A stretch of 64,000 nucleotides of DNA from Bryopsis sp. KO-2023 (GCA_030272585.1 BSYQ01000001.1:10617001-10681000), one strand, 5' to 3'. Positions 19,745 through 29,284 are shown, counted from the stretch's first letter. Notes: generated by a model from the sequence alone, not told the origin. Numbers and translations: made by a program.

Positions 19745-22396
19745 ATGGCTGACCGTGAACACGCATTGGCAGTGCGCGAGCCTCAAGTTGAAGAGCCAGG
19801 GATTGAACCTGAGTTCGATGAGGAATTGCCTGACGCACCCAATGTTGTGTATCAACAAATAAACGTCCAGAACATCCACAATGTCCAGCAAGCAGCTGTC
19901 GACATAGACATGGGAGCTGATGCGGAAGCCTTAAGAGAGGATGTGGATGCGGTCCATGACCGTGTGGACGATTTAGCCCACGGGCTAAGGGGTCACCTGC
20001 AGCAAGTTGACCAGACACTGGGGCAGAGGCTAGCCCATACTGAGGCCTCTGTGTCGAACCAACTGGCTGGCGCATCAGAGGTGATCGGGCAGGCGCTGGA
20101 AACACAGCACCAGCATGCGCAACAGGTTGAGGCCACACAGCATGCGGTGGTGTCGCAACAGGAGAAGCTGGATTCAGTAGCGGCTCAACATAGTCGATAC
20201 GAGCAAAGGCTATTACGCCAAGATATCGACCATAGAAAAGAAAGAGCCGAGATCAAAGCTTCTGTGGACGCAATAACGAGGAGAATGGATGCCGCAGACA
20301 TTCTAGCGGACTCTCGTTTTGCTGACCTAAAAGAAGCAACTGAAGCATCAGCACTTCAGTTAAAACAACTTTCCGAGTTATCCCTTGTTCAAGGGCGGAG
20401 AATTGAAGGCTTATTAGGAACTGTTGCGGATTCCAACGAAAAAGTCGAACGGACTCTAGAATTGTTTCGGGAGTCCTTGCACAAACAAGGTGCTGAGGTG
20501 AAGCGTTTGCAGAGCTCAAGAGTAGCAATTCAAAAAGATTTGATTGCCTTGGAGAAAAAGGCATCCAAAACCTGGGATCAGCAGCAAGATGCAGCTGATG
20601 TGGTTGCCTTAAGATTATCTGGCCTGGAACAAAGCATGGAGGATGTGAGTGGCGGAAGTCAAAGTGCCCAAAGTGGAAGTGATGCTCGAGCAGTATCACC
20701 AGAGCGAGAAGAATCAACTTCTCCTGAGCCTGAGGACTCAGCCTTTGGGATGCCGCTGCCGAAGAAATCAGTAAAGCAGTTGGCTGCATCATGGCCGCCA
20801 CTAGACCAGAGCTTTGCGGTAGGAATGGTTGGGGCAGGAACCTCAACAATACCGGCTCCTCCAGCAGTACAGGCCGAGGAGGGTGAAATTGTTGCTGCAG
20901 AAGCACCACCATGCACTGCAGTGGACAGCGCACCAGACGCTGATTTCACATTCCCTCAATTGATACCTCCAAGTACAAGAGCTCAGCCTGGAGTACGCAT
21001 CTCAGAACCCGACTCTGCCGATGGATCACGTAGACCCACACGAACTAACCCAAGAGTTCTCTCCTCAGCAGAAGTGTTATATCAAATTGACCTTGAGCGT
21101 GCTAAGGCACAGGTCAGAGAAGAGAAAGGAAAAGAACCCATGCAGATCCCCACACGTACTGGAAGATTGGGACTTGGGTTAAGTGCTTTGGGAGCAAGGG
21201 TAAAAAATAATCCCTTTGCTGCACTTGGTTCATATGAGTCTACTGGTGGACCCAGTCGAGTTCCGCGTATGCGTGGAAACTTTGGAGACCCTGGTGATGA
21301 CGACCCAGATGATGATGGCGGTGATGATTACCGCGACAGACGAAACCGCCCACCTTCCCGCATTCCAGGTGCGCCTGATGGCGGAGGAGGTGGTGGCGGC
21401 GGTGGAGATGGTGGAGGCGGTGGACCTCCCGGTGGACCTCCTGGTGGAGGTGGAGGTGGAGGTGGCGCTGGACCAACAGGCCCAGGACCTCCTAGGCAAG
21501 GACAGTGGTTGCCTAGCACCGTCAAGTTGCAAATGCCTCGCGCATTTAACGGAAGTGGAGAACCAAAAGCCCGTAAATGGCAAGTGCTCATGACGCGGTA
21601 CTTGAGAACCTGCGGAGTGCATGAAGCACAGTGGCAATCGATTATGGCCACTAACCTTTATGGGGCTGCCTCGGATTGGTTAACGATGCAAGAGTTGAAA
21701 ATTCACCGAGGTGAAAGACCACCCTTCCGTGACTGGATGGACTTCATGGATGGCTTAGCTACAGCTTTCGAATTCTCTAGTGATCGAGATGAAGCGTGGC
21801 GTGACCTCCACAAACTCAAGCAGACTGGAACAGTGAAACAGTTTGTAAAAGAGTTTCAGCGTTTGGTCTTGAGGATTCCAGACCTCGAAGAGGATCACCA
21901 ATATTTACTCTTCGTTGACGGACTCAAGAGTGAAGTTCAAAAGCTGGTCGCTGCAACGGTACCTCGAGATGTCGAGGCTGCCATCATATCCGCCGAAAGA
22001 TTGGAAGCCCTTGGAGTTGGAACACAAGGCCAAGGAGGGCAGACCAATCAGAAAAAGAAAGGAGTCTGGCGTGGTGGAAGAAAGAAGAAAGGCCAGAATC
22101 AGGGTCAGCAGCAGCAGAACCCTACACCACCAGCCCAAGCACCACCACAAGCTGCCGCAGGAGTGCAACAGCAGCAGCAACAGCAACAAGGACGAGGAGG
22201 AGGACGTGGTGGTGGTGGACGTGGACGCGGTGGTGGTAACCGTGGAAGAGGACAAGCCAATCAGGGAAGACAGAACCCCCAGGGGGGCGGGGGATATCAT
22301 TGTTATCTTTGTGGAAAGAAGGGTCACCCTGTGAGGCAATGTCCTAAGTTAGAGGAGGTGAAAAACCTCCCTAATGTAAAACAAATGTTAAACTGA
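19745..22396 (+). CDS. gag: Gag polyprotein of element B
   Basis: It starts at ATG 19745 in a good context (ACCATGG), 146 bp after the LTR, and has 883 residues. The order is: acidic N-terminus; a long predicted coiled coil (roughly residues 60-320) with HQHAQQ-type Gln/His stretches; a Ser/Pro-rich linker; an acidic Asp-rich stretch; a poly-Gly/Pro linker (about 540-580); the capsid domain (from about nt 21510, LQMPRAFNGSGEPKARKW, to about 22010); Gln-rich and Arg/Gly-rich RNA-binding regions; and a CCHC knuckle CYLCGKKGHPVRQC (22301-22342). It ends MLN-stop, where the last two sense codons plus the preceding G form the frameshift heptamer. It is the structural protein of the particle. The layout matches A, but the sequences are clearly diverged. 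Confidence 0.95.
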   Translation: MADREHALAVREPQVEEPGIEPEFDEELPDAPNVVYQQINVQNIHNVQQAAVDIDMGADAEALREDVDAVHDRVDDLAHGLRGHLQQVDQTLGQRLAHTEASVSNQLAGASEVIGQALETQHQHAQQVEATQHAVVSQQEKLDSVAAQHSRYEQRLLRQDIDHRKERAEIKASVDAITRRMDAADILADSRFADLKEATEASALQLKQLSELSLVQGRRIEGLLGTVADSNEKVERTLELFRESLHKQGAEVKRLQSSRVAIQKDLIALEKKASKTWDQQQDAADVVALRLSGLEQSMEDVSGGSQSAQSGSDARAVSPEREESTSPEPEDSAFGMPLPKKSVKQLAASWPPLDQSFAVGMVGAGTSTIPAPPAVQAEEGEIVAAEAPPCTAVDSAPDADFTFPQLIPPSTRAQPGVRISEPDSADGSRRPTRTNPRVLSSAEVLYQIDLERAKAQVREEKGKEPMQIPTRTGRLGLGLSALGARVKNNPFAALGSYESTGGPSRVPRMRGNFGDPGDDDPDDDGGDDYRDRRNRPPSRIPGAPDGGGGGGGGGDGGGGGPPGGPPGGGGGGGGAGPTGPGPPRQGQWLPSTVKLQMPRAFNGSGEPKARKWQVLMTRYLRTCGVHEAQWQSIMATNLYGAASDWLTMQELKIHRGERPPFRDWMDFMDGLATAFEFSSDRDEAWRDLHKLKQTGTVKQFVKEFQRLVLRIPDLEEDHQYLLFVDGLKSEVQKLVAATVPRDVEAAIISAERLEALGVGTQGQGGQTNQKKKGVWRGGRKKKGQNQGQQQQNPTPPAQAPPQAAAGVQQQQQQQQGRGGGRGGGGRGRGGGNRGRGQANQGRQNPQGGGGYHCYLCGKKGHPVRQCPKLEEVKNLPNVKQMLN

Positions 22397-22431
22397 CCGC
22401 CAGGCAGGAAACTGCTTCGTCTGAGCCTGGC
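22387..22431 (+). promoter_or_regulatory. -1 frameshift signal of element B: GTTAAAC, stop codon, then a stem
   Basis: G TTA AAC (22387-22393) is in the gag frame, directly followed by TGA (22394-22396). A 7-bp GC-rich stem GCCAGGC (22399-22405)/GCCTGGC (22425-22431) begins 5 nt after the heptamer, with a 19-nt loop. Heptamer, spacer and stem match the classical layout. The pol frame is exactly -1. D conserves all of these parts. Confidence 0.75.
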
Positions 22432-25400
22432 CGACGCAAACGTCGTAAGCGAAACAGAGTTCGTAGGCGGCGTAGGAAGCATAGATCAAAAGTAGGTGCC
22501 TCGAAAAAGGTTAAAAGTACTCACAGCGGAAAACCTGAGGAGCGGACTAGTACACCGCGTGAAGAGAGAACAGAGACACTCTCCACATCTACCCAATCGG
22601 CACATGACAACTGCGATTGGAAAAATGAACAGAAGGAAAGCACACCGGATGAGATGGACGCGCCTCATGCGTCATCTACATCTCTTCCCTCTGTTAGTGA
22701 ATCTGTGGGCTCATTGGAGTCGCAGAGTAGTCTACAGGAGTCCCTGCCTGCAGACGTAGACGATAGTGGGTCAGAAACAACCCAGCGGTCTACCACAGAG
22801 CGAGTTAATGTGTCAGAAGTTCGATCAACTTCGTCAACCAAGGGTGACACATGCCCTCTGTTAAAAATTCAAGAAGTGCCTGTGAGAGGGTACGAAGTAA
22901 AAGCACGGATCAAGACCACGGACCTTTATGCATTCATTGATTGTGGAAGTACCGCAAACTATATCAATGACAAGGTAGCGCGTGATCTCGGGTTGTCGAT
23001 TACACCAAGCTCAAAGAGAGCAATGTTGGCAAACGGAGATATTAAAGAACTGGCTGGCAGCTGTAACAACCTCCGAGTAAAGATAGGAGGGCTGAAGTGC
23101 AAAATGAAAGCGGATCTGTTCCCAGACCTTGGTTATGACCTAATATTGGGCATGCCTTGGTTGCAGAAAGAAAACCCCCGCATAGACTTTCAGCAGAATG
23201 AGATTTCAGTTTGCAAAAACAGCCAAGTGTTTCATCTCCCGTTGCGTCATCCAACCCAAGAGAGTATTGAACCTGAACGAAAAGTACAGTCGATACTGCA
23301 AGAAGTGCCAGTGACTGAGTGTTCAGCTAAACGAATGATGCGTCATCTCAAAACAGAGACAGCATTCATGGTTGTAGTGCAAGAGTCTGAAGAGAAAGCT
23401 TTAGGCCAACATGAATTGCCTGACGCAATAGAGCGAACACAGCCATTCAACACTGAGGATGAGATTGGCAAACTTATTCGTTCAGACACCCCTGCCGAAA
23501 TTAAAAAGGTGGTAGAAACACACCGTGGTGTGTTCCCTCGTGATTTACCCCCAGGGATCCCTCCGAAGAGAAAAGGTCATGAGTTTAAGATAGACCTGGA
23601 GGATCCAACACCTATCCATCGTCCAATATACAAGCTTTCACCAGCAGAGCTGGATGAAGTGAAAGCACAAGTGGACTACCTTCTGGAACAGAAGAAAATC
23701 AAACCATCCGAGTCCCCTTGGGGCGCGCCAATCCTGTTTGTACCGAAAAAGGATGGAGGCTTAAGGATGTGTGTGGATTACAGGTGGATCAATAAGGTGA
23801 CGGTGAAAAACCGATATCCTTTACCCCTGCCAGAAGAATTGATGGATAGAGTGTTCAAAGCCAAAGTGTTCTCGAAGTTAGATCTGCGATCAGGCTACTG
23901 GCAATTTCCAGTAAGGCCATCTGATACAGATAAAACAGCGTTCCGCACGAGATACGGTCACTTTGAGTTTTTGGTAGCGCCTTTTGGGCTAACCAATTGC
24001 CCAGCGCAATTCCAAACTCTAGTGCAAGACCTACTCACAGAGTTTTTAGATGATTTTGTTGTTGTCTTTATTGATGACATACTCATCTTCTCTGAAAACA
24101 TGGAACAGCATGCTGAACACTTAGAGAAAGTCCTGGCGCGACTAGCAGAATATCAGCTTTTTGCTAAGGCAAGTAAAAGTGAGCTGGCTGTCGCAACAGT
24201 AGACTATCTTGGCTACCGCATTAGCGGAAGTGGGTTAGAACCACAGGAACAAAAAGTGAAGGCAGTGAAGGAGTGGAAGGAACTACAGAGTGTTAGCGAT
24301 GTACGTAGTTTCCTTGGAATGGTTTCATACTACAGGAAATTCATTCCCCAGTTTGCACATGTTGCTGGACCACTCCATGACTTAGTGAAAAAAGACCATC
24401 CCTGGAGATGGGGACAGGTGGAGCGTGGCGCATTCAATGAACTGAAAAAGCGTCTAAGTCAAGCTCCCGTCCTTATTTTTCCAGATGCGTCACTGCCTTA
24501 CACTGTGATCACTGATGCGTCGAATGAGGCCATCGGTGCCGTGTTAACACAGGATCACGGAGAGGGGCTACAGCCAATAGCTTACCTCTCACGTAGATTC
24601 AAGCCTGCCGAGCTTAACTATGCACCATACGACAAAGAGTTGTGTGCAATATGTTATGCGATGGTGCAGTGGAGACATTATCTAGAAGGTTGTGCGGGTG
24701 GAGTAACAGTGTTCACTGACCACCAACCTCTGACGCATATTCTGTCGCAGAGGAACCTTTCTAGAACCCAAGCAAGATGGCTTGAGGCGGGGTACCTGAC
24801 TTCGATCAACCCCAAGATCTCCTATATCAAAGGCAAGGCTAATGTGTTAGCAGATGCTCTCTCCCGCAGTGTTCCTAAGCCCGTGGAAACTGCGATGAAC
24901 ATTTCCACTTGGCAAGTGCATCAAGCAAGCCAAGACGAGTGGAAACAAGCCCTCCAAGCTGATAACTCCTTGGTGAAGATATTGCGGAAGCTTGAGAGTG
25001 GCGAGGAAGTTGAGGGATATTTCCTCAGAGAGGGAATACTCTGGACGGTCCCAAAGAGAGGATTAGTCGAGAAAGTGGTGGTTCCTAAAGGCCAGCGCAA
25101 TAAGATTATGAAGGAGTGCCATGAGACACCTTCAGCAGGCCATACAGGACCAGCGCGAACAGGAGAAATCCTAGCGCGGCGATATTGGTGGAAGGGGTGG
25201 ATGAATGAGTTGAAGGCATTTGTGCGCGAATGCCCTGTGTGCCAACAAATAAAGGCTGACACACAGAAGCCTATGGGCTTACTTCAACCCCTGCCAATAC
25301 CTGAGCGGAAGTGGGAGCAAATTACCACTGACTTGGTGACAGATCTACCAGCATCCAATGGGTTTACTGCTGTAGCTGTCTTTGTCGATAGACTTACCAA

Positions 25401-26394
25401 GTTTGTGCATTTCGCCCCATGTACTAAAGAGATTACCGCTGCAGGATACGCCCAACTTTTTATCGAACATGTTTACCGCAACCATGGCCTACCTAAAGTG
25501 ATTGTGTCTGATAGAGACCCTCGCTTTACCAGCAAGTTCTGGCAGACGCTTTTTAAAGCTCTGGGTACAGAGATTCGTATGAGTACAGCTTACCACCCTC
25601 AGACGGATGGGCAGAGTGAGGTTACCATACGTACTCTGGAAAATTTCCTGAGGCCATATGCTGAGAGGTATCCCCATAAGTGGGTTGAGTATTTACCTAC
25701 AGCAGAGTTTGCAGCAAACAATGCAGTGAATGCGAGTACAGGGTTCGCACCTGCATACTTGATGTATGGGTACCATCCAGAAACACCAAACATTGGTGGG
25801 ACGGCAACGCAATTTCAAGTGGAAGCAGTTAAGACAATGGTAGCACGGATGGCACAGGACTTAGATACCGCAAAAGCATATTACTCTAGAGCACAACACA
25901 GAATGTGTGTGAGTGCAAACAAGAAGAGGAAAGATATTGCTTTTGAGAAAGGGGATAAAGTCCTGATAAAAAGCCGTTTTATTCCGTTGGCTGCTTTGAA
26001 CAAAGTGAGTCCCAAACTGCGCCGTCGATTTGTGGGTCCCTTTGAAATTGTGGAGAAAATATCAAAGGTGGCTTACAGAGTTCAACTTCCGGAAACATGG
26101 CTCATTCACCCAGTGTTTCATGTTTCTAAGTTCAAGCGTTATCACGCCTCGAGTGATAACAGCAGGCAAATACAACCTCCAGAAGGAGAGTTGATTGGTA
26201 GCGAAGTAGAGTATGAGGTCGAAAATATCCTAAGGGCTAGAGGTAAACGCAATCGTGAATACCTAGTGCTGTGGAAAGGATACGATCTACTTGACGCTAC
26301 TTGGGAACCTGAAGCTAATCTGGTTAACGCACCAGATATACTTCGCGCATTTAAAGAGAAAGAAAGAAAAGAGTTGCAGAAAGGAAGAGAATAG
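22393..26394 (+). CDS. pol: Pol polyprotein of element B: protease, RT, RNase H, integrase, chromodomain
   Basis: The frame opens at the frameshift site; the first ATG is only at 22654, so synthesis as a Gag-Pol fusion is expected. A basic Arg/Lys-rich segment (22430-22520) comes first, then a Ser/Thr-rich linker. The protease active site is D-C-G (22939-22947), with ILGMPWL after it. RT spans about 23560-24450 with FIDD at 24067-24078. RNase H (about 24490-24870) has TDASNEAIGA and ADALSRS. Integrase has an HHCC finger (about 25110-25250; CPVCQQ) and DDE in TTDLVTDL, SDRDPRF and TDGQSEVT. A GPF motif follows, then a chromodomain (about 26200-26350; YEVENIL, YLVLWKGY, TWEPE). It has no stop or frameshift. 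Confidence 0.95.
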   Translation: MTARQETASSEPGRRKRRKRNRVRRRRRKHRSKVGASKKVKSTHSGKPEERTSTPREERTETLSTSTQSAHDNCDWKNEQKESTPDEMDAPHASSTSLPSVSESVGSLESQSSLQESLPADVDDSGSETTQRSTTERVNVSEVRSTSSTKGDTCPLLKIQEVPVRGYEVKARIKTTDLYAFIDCGSTANYINDKVARDLGLSITPSSKRAMLANGDIKELAGSCNNLRVKIGGLKCKMKADLFPDLGYDLILGMPWLQKENPRIDFQQNEISVCKNSQVFHLPLRHPTQESIEPERKVQSILQEVPVTECSAKRMMRHLKTETAFMVVVQESEEKALGQHELPDAIERTQPFNTEDEIGKLIRSDTPAEIKKVVETHRGVFPRDLPPGIPPKRKGHEFKIDLEDPTPIHRPIYKLSPAELDEVKAQVDYLLEQKKIKPSESPWGAPILFVPKKDGGLRMCVDYRWINKVTVKNRYPLPLPEELMDRVFKAKVFSKLDLRSGYWQFPVRPSDTDKTAFRTRYGHFEFLVAPFGLTNCPAQFQTLVQDLLTEFLDDFVVVFIDDILIFSENMEQHAEHLEKVLARLAEYQLFAKASKSELAVATVDYLGYRISGSGLEPQEQKVKAVKEWKELQSVSDVRSFLGMVSYYRKFIPQFAHVAGPLHDLVKKDHPWRWGQVERGAFNELKKRLSQAPVLIFPDASLPYTVITDASNEAIGAVLTQDHGEGLQPIAYLSRRFKPAELNYAPYDKELCAICYAMVQWRHYLEGCAGGVTVFTDHQPLTHILSQRNLSRTQARWLEAGYLTSINPKISYIKGKANVLADALSRSVPKPVETAMNISTWQVHQASQDEWKQALQADNSLVKILRKLESGEEVEGYFLREGILWTVPKRGLVEKVVVPKGQRNKIMKECHETPSAGHTGPARTGEILARRYWWKGWMNELKAFVRECPVCQQIKADTQKPMGLLQPLPIPERKWEQITTDLVTDLPASNGFTAVAVFVDRLTKFVHFAPCTKEITAAGYAQLFIEHVYRNHGLPKVIVSDRDPRFTSKFWQTLFKALGTEIRMSTAYHPQTDGQSEVTIRTLENFLRPYAERYPHKWVEYLPTAEFAANNAVNASTGFAPAYLMYGYHPETPNIGGTATQFQVEAVKTMVARMAQDLDTAKAYYSRAQHRMCVSANKKRKDIAFEKGDKVLIKSRFIPLAALNKVSPKLRRRFVGPFEIVEKISKVAYRVQLPETWLIHPVFHVSKFKRYHASSDNSRQIQPPEGELIGSEVEYEVENILRARGKRNREYLVLWKGYDLLDATWEPEANLVNAPDILRAFKEKERKELQKGRE

Positions 26395-26843
26395 GGAAAC
26401 AGAGTGTTTGATGGCTAAGGTGGAACTCCTTATAGCAAGGGGACGCGAAAAAGGATACCTTAGAAAAACTCTGTCGACTTCCAAACCAACTCTTTATCTT
26501 TAATGCGTTAGGTGCCTAAGTTATTTGGCTGGCGCAGTAAGTGTAGCTTCAGTAGTACTTTAGAAACCGGGCAAACGATGTCACATTCGAGATAGTGTGG
26601 TTGTTCCGAGAAAACCCCTATCAAGTGACGTGTTGAGGTGGTCTTGACGAGACTCCAACCGAGCAAAACGTTGGTGTCTCACCCCAATAACCCAACGAGG
26701 AAAGTGTACGAGTCACCCAGCCTTATAAGCGCAGCCCTCGAACCATTTTGCCCTAGTGTTTGTGTGAACGGAGCGAGCTCCTGAGTAAAAAAAAGTCTAA
26801 AGACGCACAAACCGTTGTTATATCTTTCTTTCCGACAAACATA
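26395..26843 (+). promoter_or_regulatory. Pol to third-ORF gap of element B with a TATA-like box
   Basis: No gene is seen. CTTATAAG (26722-26729) lies about 120 bp before the third-ORF ATG (26844), a plausible distance for an internal promoter plus short leader. D keeps the same box (39638-39645 on the plus strand) although the leader next to it has a small indel. Confidence 0.4.
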
Positions 26844-28658
26844 ATGGCTGCCGATACACCCGCCGCAATTATTGCGAGATTGGAAGCGGAGGTAGCTAAA
26901 AAAGAAGAGGAGCTGCAGCACTTTACGTCGACCGCGGAGGAGGTGCTGCAGAACAATGAGGCCTTAACCCGGCAGCTCTCAGAGTTGAGTGACTGGACGA
27001 AAGCAGCTGAGGCTGCGAAGGAGGCAGCGGAGAAAGCCAAGGATAAGGCGGAGGCGGAAAAGAAAGAAGCGGAGGACAAGACCAAGGTCTTGGAAGAAAA
27101 ATTGGAAGCCATGAAGCTGAAAAAGCAAAGGTTCCAATCTCACATGATGGCTAACCATCGTGAGAATGACCTCCGTAAACAAGCTCTCGGGGGAATGGTG
27201 GATCGATTTACCGCGGTAGAGGAAACGCTGCAGCGAGCTGTAGCAACCGCGTGGAGTGCAGCAGCCAACAACCTTAAGAAGGAATTGGCAGAACAAGAGC
27301 TGCAGATCGATTTGCTGGGAGAGTCCCTCAGAGACGGCTCTGAAAAACTTCAAGTGCAGAGCGAAACAACGGACAAGATGCTGCGTTTGAACCCGGCGGT
27401 ACCAGCACCACGGGTACGCGAAGAACTGGATCGCCAAGTCCAAGTTCTGTTGTCAAACGCAACACTTGATCTGGAACCGTCCAAGGACGATGATGCGGGA
27501 GGCTCAAGCAAGGGCAAGGGGAAAGGGAAAAACAAACGCCCAAGCTCGCCGTGTAGGGATGCAGATCCACACGGAAAGAGAAGGCGAGAGGACGGTGACG
27601 ATGAAGGTGGTGAGCCACCGAGGGATCGTATGCCTGGAGATGCAGCAAGAGCCAACTTGTTACTCAAGTTAAAGGCTGCCGCATTAAAGACTCCAGCACC
27701 CTCACAACCAGCACCAACAGTTCAGACTCCCGGAGATGAGGCTACCGCAATAGCACCGGGGGAGGACTTATTCGACATGAGAGAGGAGGAGCTTTTGGAC
27801 TTGGATTTTAACGAAGAAATTGACTTCGGCAGTCCACCTCCTAGGCTCGAAGGTCCTAGTTCTGAACTGGAGGACGGGGAAATCAGAAATGATGAAGGGC
27901 CAAGCCAGGTGACAGAGGTTCAGCGTGCGGTACATCCACCGTTGGAGTTAGCTCCAACAGAAGCAGCACTTCGGGCTTTCCGAGAAAAGGTTAAGCTCAG
28001 AAGACTAAGGGCGGCTGCTCAGGACAAAGTGGATGCTGCACCCGGCGAAGTGAACCTGTCACGGGAGGATATCGAGGAGGCTTGCAACCCCATCACTGCG
28101 TCAGAGAAATGGCCGAAGGTCCAATATACTAACCCCAGGGACCGAGCCTTGCAAAATTACCGCGGCAACCGGCACTTTCACGAGTTGCCCATGTGCATTT
28201 GGTGCGGGAGAAGCCCAATGCAGGCAAGTGCTCAGCGGCTGACGCAGAAGAAGTATTCCGTCCTTCCTTGTGGGTATCACCTCGTGTGTGATGCTCACTG
28301 GTTGGCATACTCGATGCTGGGGCGCATCGTCACAGCGGTCCAAAAAGTCGCGGAAGTGGACAACAAGTCCATCGCCACCGTCTCCCCATTCTCTCTACCT
28401 GCCCATATGTTGAAGCTGACACGCTCGACGTTCGAAGAAATCCCTCCGTTCCCGGCTGAGCACGAGAAGTTGCCACACTGCAACATGTGTGTGAAGCGGC
28501 AGCTCAAGGTGTCCGGCATCACAAGGGATCTGCCATTCCTAAAATCCAAGAGGGTGGCTGCCGCATTTGATCCCTGTGTCCGGTATCGTGCAGTGCAGCA
28601 GGCGCATGCGCAGGAGCAGCGTGCTATCCAGCAAGCGCAAGCCCAGGAACAGCGTTAA
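26844..28658 (+). CDS. Third ORF of element B: coiled-coil protein with RING-like Cys/His pairs
   Basis: This accessory protein of about 604 residues lies between pol and the 3' LTR in sense orientation. ATG 26844 (ATAATGGCTG) is chosen because the frame upstream of it differs from D by an indel while the protein from MAADT onward is conserved. The first 200 residues are an Ala/Glu/Lys-rich coiled coil. A basic Gly-Lys/Arg stretch (about 215-250, NLS-like) and an acidic region (about 290-370) follow. The C-terminal part holds CIWC (residue 451), CGYH and CDAH (476-485) and CNMC (546). The order C-C, C-H, C-H, C-C is that of a cross-brace RING-type domain, with a long last gap. There is no signal peptide or membrane segment, so it is not an envelope protein. 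Function is unknown; a ubiquitin-ligase-like or scaffold role is inference. Confidence 0.85.
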   Translation: MAADTPAAIIARLEAEVAKKEEELQHFTSTAEEVLQNNEALTRQLSELSDWTKAAEAAKEAAEKAKDKAEAEKKEAEDKTKVLEEKLEAMKLKKQRFQSHMMANHRENDLRKQALGGMVDRFTAVEETLQRAVATAWSAAANNLKKELAEQELQIDLLGESLRDGSEKLQVQSETTDKMLRLNPAVPAPRVREELDRQVQVLLSNATLDLEPSKDDDAGGSSKGKGKGKNKRPSSPCRDADPHGKRRREDGDDEGGEPPRDRMPGDAARANLLLKLKAAALKTPAPSQPAPTVQTPGDEATAIAPGEDLFDMREEELLDLDFNEEIDFGSPPPRLEGPSSELEDGEIRNDEGPSQVTEVQRAVHPPLELAPTEAALRAFREKVKLRRLRAAAQDKVDAAPGEVNLSREDIEEACNPITASEKWPKVQYTNPRDRALQNYRGNRHFHELPMCIWCGRSPMQASAQRLTQKKYSVLPCGYHLVCDAHWLAYSMLGRIVTAVQKVAEVDNKSIATVSPFSLPAHMLKLTRSTFEEIPPFPAEHEKLPHCNMCVKRQLKVSGITRDLPFLKSKRVAAAFDPCVRYRAVQQAHAQEQRAIQQAQAQEQR

Positions 28659-28856
28659 GGAGGAGGGAAAAGGAGTTACCGTCGACCAAGTGTGTGCGTG
28701 CAGCAGCTGTCAGAGACGTCAGAGCAAGAGACAGGTCCAAGACAGTTGGGTGTGGGTATGGGAGTGGGTGAGTTTTGTGTTTGTGTTTTTGTGTTTTTGT
28801 TTTTTTTCTTTGTGTTTTGGTGTGCGTGGGCGCCCACTTTTTGCGGGGGGGGCGTA
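28659..28856 (+). other. 3' untranslated region and polypurine tract of element B
   Basis: No gene is seen. A GT/T-rich stretch (28768-28815) is followed by GCGGGGGGGGCG just before the 3' LTR at 28857. The G run is the likely polypurine tract. Confidence 0.7.
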
Positions 28857-29279
28857 TGTTAGTCTTTTAGCGCTATACGAGGTAGTTTGGGATAGAGCCG
28901 AGGGTGGCTGACGCATGTGGGTTCACGAGTAAGACAGATTAGACCCAGAGTTTGGGGCATGCGTCAGCGTACTACACTTAGGGGTACTTAAGAGGCCCAC
29001 TCGTTGTTTTGACACTCATAGTTACTTTGTAAGAACTCGGGATTCGTGGGATTGGTGTGTTCCCGCTTGTGTGTGTGTTTGTGTGTGTGTGTGTGTTAAG
29101 TGTTTGCCTGACGCAATCACTTCCCAACCCAAGTGCTCTAGTAGCGTTCACAACCGCGCTAGCTAGAGAGTTGTCTAAAGCAACAAACCCCACAAGTATA
29201 CTTGCGTTAGCCAGCAAGTTATCACGAATCCAACCAACACAGCCGACCACTATTGCGTCACCCACAAGCTTCACTATCA
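28857..29279 (+). repeat. 3' LTR of element B
   Basis: 423 bp, same length as 19177-19599, with no difference seen by eye. The target duplication CTCCA follows at 29280-29284. Confidence 0.95.
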
Positions 29280-29284
29280 CTCCA

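Larger units (their letters stand above)
19177..29279 (+). mobile_element. Element B: complete Ty3/gypsy chromovirus with a third ORF
   Basis: This 10,103-bp element has 423-bp LTRs (19177-19599 and 28857-29279) that look identical by eye. The target duplication CTCCA is at 19172-19176 and 29280-29284. The order is primer site, gag, pol in -1 frame, third ORF, G-run polypurine tract. All three ORFs are intact, so this could be an active copy. D (37124-47186) is a near-identical copy on the other strand. B is inserted in the third ORF of element A. Confidence 0.95.

Noticed and set aside
26844..28658. Envelope-like gene
   Set aside because: Position fits, but there is no signal peptide, transmembrane segment or cleavage motif; the protein is coiled coil plus zinc pairs.
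29253..29284. Start of the 29253 frame
   Set aside because: It lies in the B 3' LTR and target duplication; the A third ORF resumes at 29285.
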